Below are positions 25,074 to 37,115 of a stretch of DNA of 64,000 nucleotides, in pieces (position 1 is the stretch's first letter; each line of letters begins with the position of its first letter). Location: contig NC_091219.1 of the NCBI RefSeq assembly GCF_040958095.1, forward strand, positions 22,149,037-22,213,036, read 5' to 3'. Below the pieces are notes generated by a model. It did no database searches, was not told the DNA's origin, and worked only from the letters and a program-made list of their open reading frames with translations. The DNA is from Procambarus clarkii (taxonomy: Eukaryota; Arthropoda; Malacostraca; Decapoda; Cambaridae). A program made the position numbers and the translations under genes.

Positions 25074-26989
25074 TTACTACACCACTATCAACTTTTAAAG
25101 ACACGACGCGCGAACCGTGAGAAAAAACCCTATCGACAGTTATTCAGTAGTCATAACACGTTTCCGGAAGAAACACCATCCTGCAGCAAAACTCAATTTT
25201 TCTTCTTTATAAACTAACACTTACACCACTGACTTACAGGTTAAGGCGCTTCAGTTTTTAATGAAAGCCCTCACTGAGGGCCCCAATATGCCTCAAGTTT
25301 GAGTTTGACGAATACTAAACACCTCAATTTCCACCTCATACCATCCCCCTCAAACTTCCTTATTCAACAACCAAAATACTGATCTATTGCATCAACCCCA
25401 ATCTACTGCCTTCATACCTTGTTTTACATTTACATTTTTCACAAGCTAATTGCCAGTAAATCAAGGATATCTAACGAGGATATCTCTCAATGCCGATATG
25501 CCTGTAGTAGTTGTCAAACTGCCACTTATTTCACCACCTCAATGTCAACCTCGTACCATCACCCTCCAACTCCGTTACTCCACAACACCCACACACTTAA
25601 CTATTGCATGCCGCCAATCTACTCCCTTCATCCATTGTTTGTTTGAAAAATGTAACAAATGCAACCAAATCACGTCCACCACGCCCTATTGTCACGTCAA
25701 TTTACTTACCTGGACCTCCAGTGGGTGCCGCTTCAATATTCACCACTGCGTTAATCCCGGTACACTTGCCTTACTGCCAACGTTATTAACTACTTGCTTT
25801 AACACTTATCTAAGGTACGGTCAAACAGTTCATCGAACTACGTTATGTGCTTTTCGCGGTATTTTATATGTATACTCATCCGCTCTATTCTATTTATCGT
25901 TTCCCAATAGCAACAATGTTATTACTTTTTGTTATTGCATCCACTTCTCCCTGCAACATGCCACACTGACAACATGTAATTGAAACGAAATTAACCTCAT
26001 CGTTGATAATTTGGAAATGATTATATCCAAAACTACCACCAACACTAACGATTTTATTTCAACTTCATTAATAAATCTTTCACAACGTGAACAGTAATTC
26101 TTGCCAAACTAGCTTCCTGTCACATTCAAATTCCACAATTAACTACTCTGGCGCCTCACCCTGACATTGAAACAGCCACAAAACAAACACTCACCTTTAC
26201 ACTGTAGTCAAATGGCAAAACCTACAACCTATCCCCACGAAAATTCTACAAGACTACTCACACTTACTGCCAAGTGTTCACGATTAATGAAGTTGAAGCG
26301 TCTCACTGTTCAACTTCCAGACAGCCCAGGGGTCCTGGCAACCAGTCCGGTATTACCTGTAAGAACCCAACAGTTAACCTCACGCTACAATATAAATTAT
26401 TCAATCATGCCTATACCAGACCTTTAATTGCAACCTGCACCTACTTAAATTTAATTTTATGTAGCTGCTCATTTCAAATGCATATTTTAAAGCCTCGCAT
26501 ACAACCTGGATAGTAAACAGCTTTTGCAGCTGTTACTTGTGCGTTTACACCCTCTGACCAGCCTAATATTTATTAATAGTATGTAGTGACACTGAAGCTA
26601 TGTGGTCGTCCAGTTTTAAATTTAAAACACTAAAAAAAAAACCCTGAACACGATTTAACGGCTTGGTGCGGTATCCTAATAAAATATTAACATACCTCTT
26701 TAACTAGGTATTCAATAACAGCTTTAAACTCATATCTGCTAACTCAAGTACCACATCTAGCCAAACCTCGACATCTGCAACCACCTTCTGCTCGGCATCG
26801 TCCAAGACTTGTTTCATCGGTCCACCACTGGTCCCATCACAACGGTAGTCTCCTCCACATTCCTACATCACCAGTAGGCTCCTTTCAAGCGATGCCTCTT
26901 CTTCCAACCATTACCTCATTCACTTAATAGCCCTGAAAATAATAACAGTCCAAATAAATACATATTTATACATTTTTTTAGTACTGATT

Positions 26990-27430
26990 AGGGATCAGGA
27001 CTAAAATTAACTGCCAATATATATATCCCCCAAGAGGGTATATACGGCAGCTCTAAAATATAAATGTTTAACCCTATGTATTGGCTTTTTGCGGGTGTAC
27101 AATATGAGTGTAAGCTAGGGGATCTGTCAGCCCTAGCGACCCCAAAGGGTAACGGGGTACCAGCTCAGAGTAACATCACGCCCTAACACTAACTTGTACA
27201 CCACAACTATGCCAATACTGGGGTCAAAATAACGTTCCGTCGAGCCTCACCCACCAAGTCGACTCAACAGCCAATCACGTTTCGATTTTCCAATTGACGT
27301 CACTTCTCGCAACCTCTACTCTCATTGGTCGGCTCCACCTAATTGGATAATCTAGTAATTCATGACAATTATGTATGAAAAGTAAAGTATATATACCCAA
27401 TGTATGAGAAACATACATATACCATATGTA
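26990..27430 (+). promoter_or_regulatory. Promoter-like block, copy B
   Basis: Nearly identical to the block in copy A, with TGACGTCA at 27295-27302, a CCAAT box just upstream, two ATTGG boxes downstream and a TATA-like run in the AAAGTATATATACCC phrase. Confidence 0.4.
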
Positions 27431-27534
27431 TGAGAAACAATGTTTGACTTTACACTCAAAAATTATTACTTTTGATTACTTATTATTAAGTATTAATATA
27501 ATGAATAAATAATAGGATTACTTATTCAAGCTGT

Positions 27535-27740
27535 AAGTACAGTACACTATAGTACAGTACCGTACAGGGCATTCCACTACACTACTGTTGCCTACACAAA
27601 ACTACACTACAGTATGGTACTGTACAATATCGTACACAATAAAACAGTATAATGCAGCGCAATACAGTATAATATATTACGGTACAGTCCACTACAGCGC
27701 AGTACAGTACACTATAGGACACAAAAGTACACTACCGTAC
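27535..27740. repeat. Degenerate ACAGT/GTAC simple repeat, first block of copy B
   Basis: Counterpart of 18848-19076, with a few tens of bases deleted. Confidence 0.8.
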
Positions 27741-28203
27741 ACTCACAGTTCCTTACTTGCCTTTCAAATGTACCAACGGCATCACCATTACAATTTTGTT
27801 CTACTTAAATAACTGTTTCTTCAATGTAACAATGGGGAGAGAACACATTGGTGCAATGGCGGTCTATGGCAACTGACGCTAGTATCACTAACCACCATTA
27901 GTATTGGATTATTACCTTTCCAACCCTTCATTTTCCTCTATAAACCACACCAATGCATATTTATATACGTCATTTAAGCCATACATGCACACTGCAACTA
28001 GTCATAACGATTATTTAACATGCAATCAATTAGTGTTTTTACACATTTATGCAAAGTCATCACTCATTTGGATTTATAAAGATCTTGTGCGTTAGACTTT
28101 TGATCATTTGAACTCTTCTCATTCGTTTTTAGAGAATGGCGCTATATTATGCTTTCTTCAGCTAAGCTAAGCAAGCAACGCTAGACTCCACTAGCACACG
28201 GTA

Positions 28204-28452
28204 AGATAGGTAAGGTTAGATAGAGTACCGTCAAATATAGGGTACAGTGCACGGTACAATGCAGTACAGAACATTATAGTACACTACCCTACAGTACCGT
28301 TCACTAGAGTCTAGTACAATACAGTATAGGACAGTGCAGTAGAGGCTACAGTACAGGGTGCAGTACATTACACAACAGTATAGTACAGCATAGTGCAGAC
28401 CAGTACAGTACAATACATTAAAGTGAAGTACAATGCATTGTACATACAAGTA
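28204..28452. repeat. Degenerate ACAGT/GTAC simple repeat, second block of copy B
   Basis: Counterpart of 19562-19797. Confidence 0.8.
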
Positions 28453-28459
28453 CCGTGGA

Positions 28460-28800
28460 AGATTTTTCTACTGCAAATTCCCCCAAACAAATCCGACTAC
28501 AAATTCCCCTAAAAATAATATTAGAAATTACCCGAGAAATCACCATACAAAATTCCTACTTGCATTCCCCTAACAAGTCTACTAAAAAATCACCTATAAA
28601 TGTTACTATAAATCCTACAAGCAATCCTACTACGAAACCCCTACAAATTCAACTAAAAATCATCAACTAATTATACTTGGATTGCTCCTATAAATCATAC
28701 TAGCAATCCTACTACAATTCATACTAGACAAACTATTACGAATCTCACTAACAATCCAACTACGATTCCCCTAAACATTCTACTAGACATTACCGACAAT
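28460..28800. repeat. Degenerate CTAC/AATCC repeat (copy B)
   Basis: Counterpart of 19805-20190, with short internal deletions. Confidence 0.6.
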
Positions 28801-29307
28801 TCCTATTTTCTTAAATATTTAATATTATTCTTCACTCAATATAAATGCAAATGTTCATTTGTGCATAACCGCTATTCAACCTAACTTCTTTACCGATTGC
28901 CTTCATTTTTGACACAACGTTGCCTTCCAATAGACGCGTCTTTTTTATATACCTACTATACAGATGGCACACCTGTGACAGGTAAAACTATGCTTTCTTC
29001 AAAACACCACCATCTCTTCCATGTCAAAGCAACACTCATGTTATACTAAATATGTTAAAATTACATTTCAATGTTTCTGATTGCAATGATAATTTGATTT
29101 TTCATACATTCTGATTTATATCCATTTGGATTTCATTATTTGGTGTCATTTCCCTTGGAATTGAGCTGTGTTGTTTACCATCCCGATCATTTCATGAATA
29201 TATTTGTTTTCCCATATTTTCATGACTTTTTCACTGAAATTCTTATATTTCAATGATGGAAACATCACATCACTTCATATACCCAATTTTCTCATGGGAA
29301 CATCACA

Positions 29308-29420
29308 CCATTTGGGAACGCATCGGACGAGGGCGTGGGGAATGGTTGGGAGGCCCAGGAGACGGTGAGGGGGAAGGAAGACAAGGAACGTTGCTGTGGC
29401 TCACCAACGCATTGCCAGGT
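29308..29420. repeat. G-rich block of the macro-repeat (copy B)
   Basis: Counterpart of 20693-20820; shorter, with one G-rich stretch missing. Confidence 0.5.
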
Positions 29421-29424
29421 ACTG

Positions 29425-29760
29425 TTAGTATTCAATAATATTGTTCAATATTGATATTCTTAAATCTTATTATTCAATAGTATTGAATAATATACATTAT
29501 TATTATTCAATAATATCGATTATTCAATATATTTTTATTTAATATCGATTATTGTTCATTAAGTCAATAAAATTAAATATTCAATAACATTTATTATTCA
29601 ATATTGCCCAATAATATTAAATATGGATCAATATTATTGATTAATAAATATTTAATAATATTGATTAGTATTCAATATTCTACATTTTTGCCTTAAATTT
29701 GGTCTATATTTTATTCAATATCATTTAATGATGTACAATAATGAATAATTTTGCTACGGG
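29425..29760. repeat. AATATT-rich block of copy B
   Basis: Counterpart of 20826-21130, with indels among the AATATT phrases. Confidence 0.6.
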
Positions 29761-29986
29761 ATTTGTACGTTACCTGAACCTAACTTCTGCCACTTTGCTT
29801 GGGTTTTCTGTTCTCTTCACATAGCAAAATACGCAGAATTCCACAACGTGCAACACGCTTGGTGCTCACATCTCAACTCCAAGTCCACACAACGTCCTCC
29901 AGCCGGCGACCCAAAGCTACACATGCCCCACTAGGTCCAGGAACAGTCACGAGCTACAGTCCAGCCAGGACCATGTTCCCAATGTC

Positions 29987-30026
29987 AGGACTATATGCAA
30001 TCGATTTTTCACTTGCATATAGTCCT
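29987..30026. repeat. Perfect 14-bp stem hairpin
   Basis: AGGACTATATGCAA (29987-30000) and its exact complement TTGCATATAGTCCT (30013-30026) flank a 12-base loop. Copy A has the same hairpin near 21361-21400 with one changed base pair. It could be a structured RNA element or the scar of an inverted insertion. Confidence 0.6.
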
Positions 30027-30173
30027 GGGGACCATTCAGGACTGTTAGCATTTGTGTTCCTCACCTGTGCCCCAAAGACTGACACTATTTGATAAATTCA
30101 TATGCCCAACATTACCATCCGAGTGCCGGCACGGAAGTGGTTCAAATAGCTTCGGCTATCACTGCCTTATGTA

Positions 30174-30280
30174 CGGTCGTGATGGTCAAGTGCATTAAGG
30201 CATCCTGTACATACCAGTTGCGTTGCTCCTGGCAGTATGGGGTTTGAGTCACTTCTCGGGTGCGAGTTTTCAGATAGAGA
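30174..30280 (+). mobile_element. tRNA-derived SINE fragment, Leu/Ser-like (copy B)
   Basis: Contains GATGGTCAAGTGCATTAAGGC (A-box region) and GGGGTTTGAGTCAC (B-box region, close to GGTTCGAGTC), then CGGGTGCGAG. It runs straight into the (TA)n tract at 30285. Confidence 0.6.
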
Positions 30281-30436
<156 letters not shown>

Positions 30437-31169
30437 GATCATTACCTATATCTACAATCATTATCCTAACTATATACCTATAAGTTATGTAAGTTAAATA
30501 TCTTAGGATATGTAGCATATGCTAATAAAGGATATTTATTCTAGATTATCAATATATAATGTAATCTGGATATGTATATCTGATAACCTAGATGCATCCA
30601 AAATACATATCATTTTCTAGATATGCATCTAGATTATATATATCTATTTATTTTTCATATTATTTAAAATAAATAAAATATGTATTGTACAAAATATGTA
30701 CTGAACCATGTCACGAGATTTCACTACAAATCAAGCCCTACAGTCCATGTACATATACAAAACATAAAACTACGTATTACAATCTTGGTCGTAACTCCAA
30801 GTAACAAACCACACACTTATTACTGTGCACAACTGTTGAACATTACTAAAGGTTATTAACAATACTAAGTTTGCGTATATTATTTAATAAGTTCTATTAG
30901 TCTGCTGCTTCACACTTATCAAAACTACATTCAAAATTCCCAACTTGTACATTACAAATCAACTAATACAATAATGAAAATGTGATGCTGACAGTACACT
31001 CCTGTAATAATGGCACATATCACTATCTCCTAACTGATAAATATTAAAGGATTACCTTTGACATGCAATTCCACAGTGAGGTCATAGGTCCCTTTACAAA
31101 TCAATGCATAAGTATCCAATGGTAAAACAAAATATAAATTTTAAGGCAAACATATCCATGGACACCACT

Positions 31170-31283
31170 TAGTCAACAGACAAGCAATCATCATCATCCT
31201 TATCTTGATCCTTGCTTTTATCAGAAACCTTCCTTCTTACTGCCTTCCTCTTTACCTTTCTTCTTTCCCAAGGCCTGAAAGTA
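31170..31283 (-). pseudogene. Exon-like Lys/Glu-rich fragment (copy B)
   Basis: Counterpart of 22495-22608. It reads ALGKKKGKEEGSKKEGF and then meets a stop in frame. The Glu-repeat codons of copy A are absent, and one more Asp codon is present in the shifted tail. The CTTTCAG splice-acceptor-like sequence is retained. Confidence 0.35.
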
Positions 31284-31591
31284 AAAAAAATATGAATGTG
31301 ATTCTATATTACCATGACTTTTATTGACACTCCAAATACAATACTAAATATCATGTATGCTCTACTGTCCTAGTTGTATTTACAGCCGATGAACTACACT
31401 AAATCGACAACTAAACACTATCAATCCTATTGCTTTTTAAATCTACTTTTAATGCTAGGGATACTCGTCCAAACACTTGGTCATTATTTAAACATTCAAT
31501 TTATCTCTTCTGTTTATTATCCAAAATATTTCACTCCGTATGTATCCATATTGGCAATTCACAACTATGAGGCAAAGTATCAAATGTCTAG

Positions 31592-31861
31592 TTATGTGAG
31601 GAGATGACAAAAGCATATTACTGTATTGTATAGTCTGGGCGATACGCAACCATTTAGTTTGTTGGTACTAACCAAATAGCTGGAAATATCCTGGCACTGT
31701 GTGGTCAGCTCACAATGACCTGAAGTAACATCCTTCCCAGTGATATCACAGTAACCTATGACATCAGGTAAGTTACAACCTACATTTGGATGTGCATCTA
31801 TATAGATTAAGTAATTATCAAAACAATGCACCAAACCAGGAAGGCTATGTACCACCATCAA
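31592..31861 (-). other. Unrecognised small open frame (copy B)
   Basis: The 89-codon counterpart of 22930-23196; nearly identical, and again of no recognised family. Confidence 0.25.
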
Positions 31862-32350
31862 ATGGGCGGAATAATCAGAGGGCGCTAAATATCACTAAGG
31901 ATGCCAATATGAGAACAGAAACGCACAAAGCGAACGATACCAAATTTATCAATTTCACAAAGAATTCGATCGAGGGACAAGTGACTGCAAGGGATAGTCG
32001 GAAAGCAGAGCGTAGAGAATGAAATAAAGTTCTGCCGTGAAGATGCAAAGTCTCCAGAGGCAGGCGACACACACATCTGGTCAGGAAATAACTATGGCCT
32101 ACACTGATGGGTCTAAGATTGCAGACAGTGAAGATGGAAATGAAATGGGAGTGTGAAGAAGTGTTCAAGGAAAACGCATTTCTGAACTGTAGGAGGGGTA
32201 AAACCTTTAGTAATGTGGCTCAGGCATTTAATAAATTTAGCAAGGGAGACCCTCCACAGGAGGGCAAAGATGGAATACTAGCAGAAATATTCTTAATACT
32301 AACCGAAACAGCATTTTGCAGCCGACAAAACTGACCACAAAGACGGAGAT
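31820..32350 (-). mobile_element. I/Jockey-type retroelement fragment with internal deletion (copy B)
   Basis: Counterpart of 23160-23720, with the same tail HLSLDRILCEIDKFGIV and the same missing middle, so the deletion predates the macro-repeat duplication. The TDGSK motif is destroyed here by a local rearrangement near 32100-32130. Confidence 0.65.
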
Positions 32351-33158
32351 GGGTGAAGGGGAACATGAGGTACAGGAGGGGTAAAAGTCAAAGCACGACA
32401 TAGGCAACAGTGAGGGGTATTATAAGGTCATCACAAACACAGACTCGACTCAAGGTCACGGCCTCTTCCATTACTCGCCACCGTGGCGTTCCTCCTCCTC
32501 TCCACCACATGCGCATTTCTCAAACAAGATACTTCATCGTTCTGTTCCACCCAGCCACAACCTCTCCACACGCTACCATCCTGTAAATCCATAATATGCA
32601 TCAACTTATCATCGACAACATTTCCTATTCTGTTCTACAACCATCTACGAACACTCCATTAACAATTCCTTATATTAAACATTTCCGCAATGAAGAACAT
32701 TTCAGTATATTTCAACATCTAACAATTTCGATATTAATTTCATATAGGTTGACAAACTTTTAACACCCTTTATATGATGACAACTACAATACATAACACA
32801 TTTTCAACCTCTGACGAGTCCTACTTTTATATACAATTCATTCAGACCGCAACCATCACAAACCACACCCCACCCACCTCAAAACTAACCGTTTCTTATA
32901 CATACAATTGCAGTGTTAAACGCAATTTTTTCCCTACTCGGGGTTTAGTCATCCCGCAAATTTAACACCCTCACCCTCATTTCCTGTTACACTTCTGCCT
33001 AGCCAACATTAACTGCTAAACAACTACCTACTAATACCTATATCACCACACATTCCCGCTTACTTCTCCAGGGACATCTCTTCCTAGTACACAATTCTCA
33101 ATTAACACTACAAAATCAACTCAACACCAATATACTTACTGCTACACACGACAACCAA

Positions 33159-33173
33159 CCCCCCCCCCCCCCA
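33159..33173. repeat. Poly-C run (copy B)
   Basis: Shorter counterpart of the copy A run at 24483-24508. Confidence 0.9.
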
Positions 33174-34909
33174 TGGACCAATACCTGAAGCTCAACCTCA
33201 AGTTAACAACGCACTTACATTTCAAGGACGAACAATCAGGACATGTTCCTTTCAATTCTGCCTATATTGCTCTTACAACACGCGCTACCCCTCATTACAA
33301 TTTTCAATTTACACTAATATTAATGCACACCGCCTATAGTGACTCCCCATTAAACGCTTGGTGAGGGGGGGGGTTTACTACATCACTATCAACAACTTTT
33401 AAAGACACGACGCGCGAACCGTGAGAAAAAACCCTATCGACAGTTATTCAGTAGTCATAACACGTTTCCGGAAGAAACACCATCCTGCAGCAAAACTCAA
33501 TTTTTCTTCTTTATAAACTTAACACTTACACCACTGACTTACAGGTTAAGGCGCTTCAGTTTTTAATGAAAGCCCTCACTATGAGCGCCCTAATATGCCT
33601 CTAGTATTCGTCAAACTCAAACTTAACACCTCAATTTCCACCTCATACCATCCCCCCCAAACTTCCTTATTCAACAACCAAAATACTGATCTACTGCATC
33701 AACCCCAATCTACTGCCTTCACCTAATTGCCAGTAAATAACGTCAACCACCCCCTATCGTCATCACGTACAGCTACACCTCGAGTGGGTGACACTTCCCT
33801 TAGTGGCCACGTTCTTATTAACTACTTGAACCCTACCTTACATTGCCTGTAAAACTGTTCCTGTAACACCTTTCTTAATATGCTTACTCATCCGGTCTAT
33901 ACACTTTCCCATTAACAACAAACATGTCCCTACTTTGTGTTATTGCACCAACTTCTCAATGGGACACTAATTAGTTAACATGAATATTTATTTACATCAA
34001 CGTTGAACTTACTAAATAATGATATCTTCAATACTTCAACTCACTTTTATTCCAACTTTAATAACTATTCCACAACGTGAATACTAATTCCTGCAAAACT
34101 ACCTTTCTCACATTCAACTTAAATGTTGTTGAAGTGATAATAACTACTCTCGGCCGCCTCAACGTCACATTCAAACCCACACAATATTAACACAATCACC
34201 TTTAGACTAGTAACGTGGCCCAACCTCCAACCTATCCCCACGATTCTTCTACAAGACTAGTCACACTCTTACTGCCAAGTCTTCACGAATAGGGCACTTG
34301 AAGCGTCTCTGTTCTTCCACGCAGCCCAGGGGTCCTGCCAATCCGATGTCCGCTATTACCTGCAACAAGGCAACGTCATGTTATCAATATCAATCATGCC
34401 TATACCATACCTTTAATGCAACATGTACCTACTTTAGTGAAAGTAATTTCATGCTCCCAATTTCTAATGCCACTTAAAAGCATAAATCCCACATACATAG
34501 TCAACGAGTTTTGCAGCTGTTACTTGTGGCCTCGACACCCTCTGAGCACCTAATACGATTAACCACTTCAGTCTCACTTTACTACGCTATCCTATTACCA
34601 GGCCTCTAAACTTAGACTAGATATTCAATAACTACTTGCCTTAAACTCATCCCGCCATCATAGATGCTAACTCACGCAGCACATCTTGCAAAATCGGGAC
34701 ATCTGCCACCACCTTCTGCTCGCCACTGACTTGATTCATCGGTCCATCACAACCTTATTCTCTCATCCACCTTCCTAAATCACCAGTCGGCTCATTTCAC
34801 GCGATGCCTCGTCTTCCAACCATTACCTAATTCACTTAACAATAACGCTGAAAAACAAACTTTACAATTCACTACACATTTATAAATATCTTTTAGTACT
34901 GATTACAGG

Positions 34910-35345
34910 TCACCACTAAAATATCTGCCTATATATATCCTCCCCCAAGAGGGTATATACGGCAGCTCTAAAATAGATTTTTGACCCTATGTATTGGCGT
35001 TTTGCGGGTGTACAATATGAGTGTAAGCTAGGGGATCTGTCAGCCCTAGCGACCCCAAAGGGTAACGGGGTACCAGCTCAGAGTAACATCACGCCCTAAC
35101 ACTAACTTATACACCACAACTATGCCAATACTGTGGTCAAAATAACGTTCCGTCGAGCCTCACCCACCAAGTCGACTCAACAGCCAATCACGTTCCTTAT
35201 TTTCTATTGACGTCACATTCTCGCACCCTCTACTCTCATTGGTCGGCTCCACCTAATTGGATACTCTAGTAATTCATGACAATTATTTATTGAAACTCAA
35301 ATATATACACCAAAATCTATACCCAATGTATGAGAAACAATGTTT
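34910..35345 (+). promoter_or_regulatory. Promoter-like block, copy C
   Basis: TGACGTCA lies at 35208-35215 and CCAAT at 35184-35188. The block from about 34955 to 35190 is almost the same as in copies A and B, although the flanking copy C sequence is badly eroded. Confidence 0.4.
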
Positions 35346-35405
35346 GACTTTACACTCATAAATGATGACTGGATTACTTATTATAATAATTATACTTATT
35401 CAAGC

Positions 35406-35728
35406 TGTAAGTACAGTACAACACAGTACACTATAGTATAGTACAGTACAACACAGTACACTATAGTATAGTACAGTAACGTACAGTACAATCCCCTACG
35501 GTACGATACATTACAGTACTATACATTACAGTACTGTAGAGTACAGTTCCGTACGGTACAATACATTAACTACTATACATTACAATACACTCCAGTACCG
35601 TATAGTACACTACACTACAAGGTACAGTGCAGTGCAGTACTGTATACTACACAAAAGTACCGTACAGTACAACATGGTAAAAAATAAAACGGTATAATAC
35701 AGTACGGTACACTGCAGTACAGTACAAT
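35406..35728. repeat. Degenerate ACAGT/GTAC simple repeat (copy C)
   Basis: The longest block of this family, rich in GTAC and partly in tandem (CAGTACAACACAGTACACTA occurs twice near 35412-35470). It marks the end of the macro-repeat region. Confidence 0.8.
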
Positions 35729-35735
35729 GGCATAT

Positions 35736-36155
35736 TGGCCACTCTGAGGCCTCCTTGCGGCCAGCGGGCCTCGCCCTTCGTGGGGGGGGGGGAAGGGGGG
35801 GGGTGTCCGGCCAGCTGGCCTGCGGTGGGGGTGCAGCGCTGGTCCCCAAGTGTCCAGCTGTCCGCAGCTAATCCTTTGCCCAGTCTAGGTGCTAGTAAGA
35901 GTCAGGAAACCCTTCTCCTTATTCCTTGGCGGCCGGCCTCACGCCCTGGGAAAAACTTCTCCCATTTGTCATATCAGTTTTCCCTAGTCACTAGTTATTT
36001 TCTGCCCGCCTGTTAATTCTAGGATTTCCCATTATGTCTTGGTCGGGCTCCGTTAAGTGTTGTCTATACACTTTATTTCCCCTTTGTGTCCTGACTGTTA
36101 CCTAGTTCTAATTACATTTCATCTGCCATTAGGTTTCTGCAGTTTCTTCTGTTCA
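35736..36155. other. GC-rich junction segment with G-runs
   Basis: Composition shifts sharply from AT-rich to GC-rich at about 35735. Runs of G at 35779-35806 could form G-quadruplex DNA. No coding domain is recognised. The segment leads into the leader-like block near 36160-36220 and then the PLE fragment. Confidence 0.4.
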
Positions 36156-36159
36156 TGTC

Positions 36160-36220
36160 CAGCCGACGTTCTTCCTGTGATGAGTTAAGCTGGCGATGTT
36201 ATTCAGGTATCTTATTTATA
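36160..36220 (+). repeat. Leader-like block shared with 11296-11352
   Basis: Contains TTCTTCCTGTGATGAGTTAA and ends GATGTTATTCAG|GTAT, matching the minus strand near 11300-11350. The downstream PLE coding frame happens to be open through it. Confidence 0.4.
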
Positions 36221-36781
36221 TTCATCAACTGTGCCTACTCTCAAGCTAAACGAAATTTCTTTCATCCTAAACCTGCTTCCAACACTAGTACCACTGTACT
36301 ATGCCTTCCCTTCATATCTGAACTCAAAACTTTTACCAATACCTTTCGTCCTCTTGCCATTAAACTCGCCTTTCGACAAACTAACACACTTCGTACCAAT
36401 CTAGTTCACACTGCTCCTCCTGCTTCTAATGCTGCTGGTGTCTACTCTATTTCCTGTTCATCTTGTCCTCTCCAATACTTTGGCGAAACTGGCCGTACAC
36501 TGAATGACAGACTTAAAGAACACAAGAGAAGTGTTAAGTCTGCAGACACTAACAATGCTCTCTTCTGCCATGTGAGGGATTCTAATCATCCCATTGATTG
36601 GTCTTCCTCCAAAATAATCTTTCCTGCCTCTACTCTACACAGACGCCGTCTTGTAGAATCGGCTCTTATACACAATTCACCCAACATGAACTTGAGTCCT
36701 GGCTTTGTTCCTGTGGACTCTTCCCTTTCACAGTATATACTCAAATGCTCTAATCTTTCTAACAAACGTGACTTAACATAA
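36221..36781 (+). pseudogene. Penelope-like element C-terminus with GIY-YIG nuclease
   Basis: The frame reads FINCAYSQAKRNFFHPKP at its start and runs to a stop at 36779-36781. The GIY-YIG endonuclease appears as GVYSISCSSC followed by LQYFGETGRTLNDRLKEH, with the paired Cys residues typical of PLE nucleases and the Arg of the RTLNDRLKEH helix. The reverse transcriptase that should precede it is absent, so the copy is 5'-truncated. It is nearly identical to the nuclease of the nested element at 60443-61165, so both belong to one family. The nuclease is thought to open the target DNA. Confidence 0.85.
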
Positions 36782-37115
36782 GCTTACCCCTTCCATTTAT
36801 CTTTCTTTCTCTTTCCTTTTCTTTCTCTCTTCTCCCTTTTTCTGTTCATTGTCTTCTCCTACGCTCCCTTGCTATCCTCTTCTTATTCCTATTACTATCT
36901 CCTTCGGTGGTTATAATAGGAGCTGCCTCGTATGGGCCAATAGGCCTTCTGCAGTTCTCATTATTACTACTATCCCCTACACCTTACTTTCCTCCTCAGC
37001 TCTCTCTTGCCTATTTATTGCTTGTCCCCTACCTCCTCATCACAATCGACTTGAGAATGGTCCAGGACGGACCGAAACGTCGTCGTCCCTTCAACTTCTA
37101 GTGTGTGGTCTGGTC
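36782..37115 (+). mobile_element. PLE 3' untranslated region / partial pLTR
   Basis: A pyrimidine-rich stretch (CTTTCTTTCTC) is followed by the phrase GGGCCAATAGGCCTTCTGCAG and the hammerhead-like core at 37041-37090, ending at GTGTGTGGTCTGGTC. The same region occurs inverted at both ends of the nested PLE (60114-60378 and 61847-62111). Confidence 0.75.
37041..37090 (+). ncRNA. Hammerhead-like core at PLE 3' end
   Basis: TTGAGAA (37051-37057) stands where CUGANGA is expected. A perfect 5-bp stem GGTCC/GGACC with a 5-base loop, then GAAAC and a short ACG/CGT stem ending in GTC complete the core of helices II and III. A local helix I is not obvious, so activity is doubtful. PLEs are known to carry hammerhead motifs. 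Confidence 0.35.

Larger units (their letters stand above)
16730..25200. repeat. Macro-repeat unit, copy A (about 8.5 kb)
   Basis: This stretch matches 25200-33510 over almost its whole length with small indels. Examples are 16814-17160 against 25498-25850, the promoter-like block at 18330 against 27020, and the C-run near 24490 against 33160. Copy A has no long (TA)n in its SINE region and keeps about 340 bp (near 24670-25030) and about 90 bp (near 22228-22315) that copy B lacks. Boundaries are approximate because the start resembles all later starts only loosely (a TTATAAA...CAGGTTAAGG phrase). The open frames (116-177 codons) near its start are not conserved as proteins. Confidence 0.85.
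33510..35735. repeat. Macro-repeat unit, copy C (partial, diverged)
   Basis: A third head-to-tail unit, recognisable from its CAGGTTAAGGCGCTTCAG start through the promoter-like block and the ACAGT-type repeat, stopping near 35735 at a GC-rich junction. Much of it (33740-34900) is strongly diverged and full of small deletions relative to copies A and B. The block at about 34920-35330 is by contrast nearly unchanged. Confidence 0.75.

Noticed and set aside
25450..25983. A 177-codon open frame at the start of macro-repeat copy B
   Set aside because: The copy A version is cut to 116 codons, copy C does not keep it, and no domain or coding bias is visible.
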